This document shows, in pieces, positions 61,260-64,000 of a stretch of 64,000 bases of DNA; positions within the stretch are counted from its first letter, which is position 1, and each line of letters opens with the position of its first letter. The notes under the pieces are model-generated. The model ran no database searches. It saw nothing but the letters and a program-made list of their open reading frames with translations, and was not told where the DNA came from. The translations under genes were made by a program, and so were the position numbers. This DNA is from Aquisphaera giovannonii. Lineage in GTDB: Bacteria; Planctomycetota; Planctomycetia; Isosphaerales; Isosphaeraceae. The stretch lies in NCBI RefSeq assembly GCF_008087625.1, contig NZ_CP042997.1, forward strand, positions 4,340,001-4,404,000, read 5' to 3'.

Positions 61260-63728
61260 ATGAACGCGGTGGCATCAGGATCGGACAGCAGGATCTCCCG
61301 CGCCCGGCGGCTGGCGGGGCTGATCGCGGCGATGGTCCTTGCGGCTGGCGGCTGCGGGACGAGGACGGCCGGGACGGGGACGCCCTCGGTGGCGGTCCCC
61401 GAGGCCCCGCCCGCGGCGGGGGAGCAGGCGGCGAAGGCAGGGCCCGCGACGAAGGCCGCGGAGGCCTCGTTCGCGGGATCCGCCTCGTGCGTCGATTGCC
61501 ATCAGCGCTTCCACGAGCTGTGGGCGACCTCGCGGCACGGGCTGGCCATGCAGCCTTACACGGCGGAGTTCGCGCGCAAGGAGCTGACCGCCCAGGCCCA
61601 GCCGGTGGTCATTGGGGGCAAGCCGTACCGCGCGGAGATCGGGCACGGGAAGGGCGTGGTCCGCGAGGGGGATGGCCCGGGCGCGAAGGATCTGCCGATC
61701 GCCCACGTGCTGGGCGGGAAGAACGCGTACTACTTCCTGACCCCGATGGACCGGGGCCGGCTCCAGGTGCTGCCGGTCGCCTACGACGTGAACAAGAGGT
61801 CCTGGTACGACACGGCGGCCAGCGGCGTCCGCCACTTCCCGGACCGGACTGACGCGGCCCTCCACTGGACCGACCGGATGTTCACGTTCAACACGACCTG
61901 CTTCAACTGTCACGTCAGCCAGCTCGCGACGAACTACGACCTGGGCACCGACACCTATCGGACCACCTGGGCGGAGGCGGGGATCAGCTGCGAGTCCTGC
62001 CACGGGCCGGCCGCCGAGCACGTCCGCGTGATGACCCATGAGAAGCCCGCCGGTCGCACGTCCAAGGACCTCAAGATCATCCGGACGAAGGAGTTCTCGC
62101 CGTCCCAGATGAACGACATGTGCGCGACCTGCCACGCCAAGATGGTCCCCCTGTCCACGAGCTTCGCCCCCGGCGACGCCTTCTTCGACCACTACGACCT
62201 CGTCACGCTCGAGAACCCGGACTACTACCCCGACGGCCGCGACCTGGGCGAGAACTACACCTACACGTCCTGGCTGTCCAGCCCCTGCGCCAAGGCCGGG
62301 AAGCTCGACTGCAACCACTGCCACACCGGCAGCGGCCGCCCCCGGTTCTCGATGGCCGAGTCCGACAAATCCTGCCTCCCCTGCCACCAGAAGCTCGTCG
62401 ACGACCCGGCCCCGCACGGGCATCACGCGAAGGGCTCCGAGGGCAATCGATGCGTCTCCTGCCACATGCCGACGACCCGGTTCGCGGCCATGGGGCGCAC
62501 GGACCACTCGATGCGCCCCCCGACCCCCGCGACGACGCTCGCCTTCAAGTCGCCCAACGCCTGCAACCTCTGCCACAAGGACAGGGATGCCGCCTGGGCC
62601 GACAAGGTCGTCCGCGAGTGGTATTCCCGCGACTACCAGGCCCCCGTGCTGGCGTCCGCGAGGCTCCTCGACGACGCCCGCCATGACCGCTGGGGGGGCC
62701 TGCCGGCGATGCTGGCCGCCGCCGTCGACCCCGCGGCCGACTCGGTCTGGAAGGCGTCGATGCTCTCGGCCCTCCACGGGGCACCCGGCGACCCTTCGGC
62801 GAGGGCGGGCACCTTCCTGAAGGCCCTGGATGACCCGTCGCCGCTCGTCCGCTCGCGGGCGGCGTCGGGGCTGACGAACCTCCTCTCGCAGGAGACGGCG
62901 ACCGCGCTCCTGAAGGCCTCGCGTGACCCATCGCGACTGGTCCGCATCCGCGCCGCCCAATCCCTGGCCGCGGTCCCCGATGGGGCCATCGCGGACCGCT
63001 CCGACCGCGCCGCCCGCGAGGCGGCCGTCGGCGAGTTCCTCGCGTCCATGGGGGCCCGCCCGGACGACTGGGCCTCGCACGCCAACGTCGGCAACTTCGA
63101 GATGGAGCGGGGGGCCTTCGACCGGGCCGCCCGCGAGTTCGAGGTCGCCGCCAGGATCGAGCCCCGGGCCGTCGGGCCGCTCGTCAACGCCTCGCTGGCT
63201 TACAGCAACCTCCAACAGCCCGACCGCGCCGAGGCCGCGCTTCGCCGGGCCCTCGAGGCCGAGCCGGGCAACGCCTCCGCGCTGTTCAACCTGGGGCTCC
63301 TCCAGGCCGAGACGGGCCGGCCCGCCGACGCCGAAAAGTCCCTCCGCGCCGCGATCGGGCGCGACCCGCACCTGGCCGCCGCGGCCTACAACCTCGGCGT
63401 CCTTGCCGCCTCCCGGGACAAGGCCGAGGCCGTCCGCTGGTGCCGCAAGGCGCTCGACATCGAGCCCACCTCGACGAAGTACGCCCACGCCCTGGCCTTC
63501 TACCAGCAGGACGCCGGGGACCTGCCGGCCGCCGCGAAGACCCTGGGCGACTGGCTCTCCTCGCACCCCGCCGACGCCGACGCCATCGCGGCACTGGGCA
63601 GCCTCCACGAGCGCCGCGGCGACCGCGCCGCCGCCGCCCGGCTCTACCGCGAGGCCTCCGCCAACCCCGCCATCCCGGCCGAGGTCAGGTCCTCCATGGC
63701 GGCGGAATTGAGGCGCCTCCAGCCCTGA
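61260..63728 (+). CDS. Octahaem c-type cytochrome with HEAT and TPR repeats
   Basis: An 822-residue lipoprotein-like secreted protein (signal LAGLIAAMVLAAGGC with lipobox Cys). Eight CxxCH haem sites are visible between about residues 78 and 440: CVDCH, CFNCH, CESCH, CATCH, CNHCH, CLPCH, CVSCH and CNLCH. This part resembles cytochrome c554/NrfA-like multihaem folds. Residues about 450-590 form HEAT-like repeats (SPLVRSRAASGLTNLL) and 600-810 at least five tetratricopeptide repeats (AEAALRRALEAEPGNASALF). It probably passes electrons in the periplasm while scaffolding other proteins. No partner reductase is adjacent. Promoter elements lie just upstream. Confidence 0.94.
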   Translation: MNAVASGSDSRISRARRLAGLIAAMVLAAGGCGTRTAGTGTPSVAVPEAPPAAGEQAAKAGPATKAAEASFAGSASCVDCHQRFHELWATSRHGLAMQPYTAEFARKELTAQAQPVVIGGKPYRAEIGHGKGVVREGDGPGAKDLPIAHVLGGKNAYYFLTPMDRGRLQVLPVAYDVNKRSWYDTAASGVRHFPDRTDAALHWTDRMFTFNTTCFNCHVSQLATNYDLGTDTYRTTWAEAGISCESCHGPAAEHVRVMTHEKPAGRTSKDLKIIRTKEFSPSQMNDMCATCHAKMVPLSTSFAPGDAFFDHYDLVTLENPDYYPDGRDLGENYTYTSWLSSPCAKAGKLDCNHCHTGSGRPRFSMAESDKSCLPCHQKLVDDPAPHGHHAKGSEGNRCVSCHMPTTRFAAMGRTDHSMRPPTPATTLAFKSPNACNLCHKDRDAAWADKVVREWYSRDYQAPVLASARLLDDARHDRWGGLPAMLAAAVDPAADSVWKASMLSALHGAPGDPSARAGTFLKALDDPSPLVRSRAASGLTNLLSQETATALLKASRDPSRLVRIRAAQSLAAVPDGAIADRSDRAAREAAVGEFLASMGARPDDWASHANVGNFEMERGAFDRAAREFEVAARIEPRAVGPLVNASLAYSNLQQPDRAEAALRRALEAEPGNASALFNLGLLQAETGRPADAEKSLRAAIGRDPHLAAAAYNLGVLAASRDKAEAVRWCRKALDIEPTSTKYAHALAFYQQDAGDLPAAAKTLGDWLSSHPADADAIAALGSLHERRGDRAAAARLYREASANPAIPAEVRSSMAAELRRLQP

Positions 63729-64000
63729 GCCGGCGTGCCAGTGCCACCGTCCCGACGGCCGAGAGTGCCTGCCCGGGGTCAGCGAATCCCTCGCCGGACC
63801 GCGCCAGACAGCCCATTCTTTCACCCTGTGCACCCACCCCGTCATTCCGGGATGGGCCGGGCCTTGGCCGGGAAAGCCCGACCGCCCTCTCCGCAATACC
63901 GCATCCGCAACCCCTGGAAATCCCTCAGTTTAGGATTCATGATGGGGTCGGGGCCAGCCTCCACCCCCGCGGCACAAAACTTGTAACGATCGCGGAGCCT

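Noticed and set aside
61275-63896. A minus-strand open frame of 873 codons opposite the cytochrome
   Set aside because: The plus strand has eight CxxCH sites and TPRs; the opposite frame is compositionally biased noise.

Overview
The window is GC-rich bacterial chromosome, and its content points to a planctomycete, most likely of the Isosphaeraceae (inference from gene content; no rRNA is present). The pointers are four DUF1559 prepilin-like proteins with almost identical N-termini, secreted proteins carrying the planctomycete N-terminal motif (LEPRVVLS, LEERVVLS, LESRSLLT), sulfatases, a sigma factor fused to a membrane-anchored C-terminal part, and a Prok-RING-like membrane protein. Coding density is moderate, with many spacers of 300-900 bases.

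Layout. 1-7.7 kb: end of a DUF2235 hydrolase, a GT39-like membrane protein, a SLOG-fold protein, a large sedolisin protease with a dockerin repeat, and two hypothetical genes. 7.8-12.5 kb: a DinB/MDMPI-like protein, a lipoprotein plus DUF1559 pair, and a PhoPQ-activated-type protein. 12.7-14.7 kb: MlaE and MlaD-type lipid transport proteins without a neighbouring ATPase. 14.8-19 kb: three secreted proteins (LRR, unknown, PKD-like). 19-27 kb: regulation and housekeeping, with an FHA-GAF histidine kinase, the sigma factor fusion, a thioesterase, tRNA-Met, a XerC/D recombinase and an atypical NtrC-like regulator. 27-31.8 kb: a CoA-transferase, acetolactate synthase and a methyltransferase. 32.6-41.4 kb: a Cys-rich mini-protein, a fosmidomycin-resistance-type MFS pump, an acetyltransferase, a divergent Rieske/FAD-oxidoreductase pair, the RING-like protein, a 223-bp inverted-repeat element, a phosphopantetheinyl transferase, a Uma2 nuclease and an SGNH hydrolase. 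41.5-48.9 kb: a canonical histidine kinase/sigma54-activator pair, a possible transglutaminase, a WD40 protein, and TPM and Rnk-like proteins. 48.9-54.7 kb: a cobalamin riboswitch ahead of a DUF1559 gene, a GxGYxYP protein, a pRiA4b-type protein and an EamA permease. 55-64 kb: DUF1559 plus lipoprotein, a double sulfatase behind another DUF1559 gene, a DUF2292 mini-protein and an octahaem cytochrome with TPRs.

How it fits together. Much of the window is envelope and extracellular biology (pseudopilins, lipoproteins, sulfatases, protease, lipid transport) mixed with signalling. The most unusual items are the cobalamin riboswitch in front of a pseudopilin-like gene, the NtrC-like protein lacking both the phospho-Asp and GAFTGA, the double sulfatase whose second active-site motif is CTQTR, and the inverted-repeat element that supplies the stop codon of the phosphopantetheinyl transferase. 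No CRISPR array, transposase gene, rRNA or prophage was seen.
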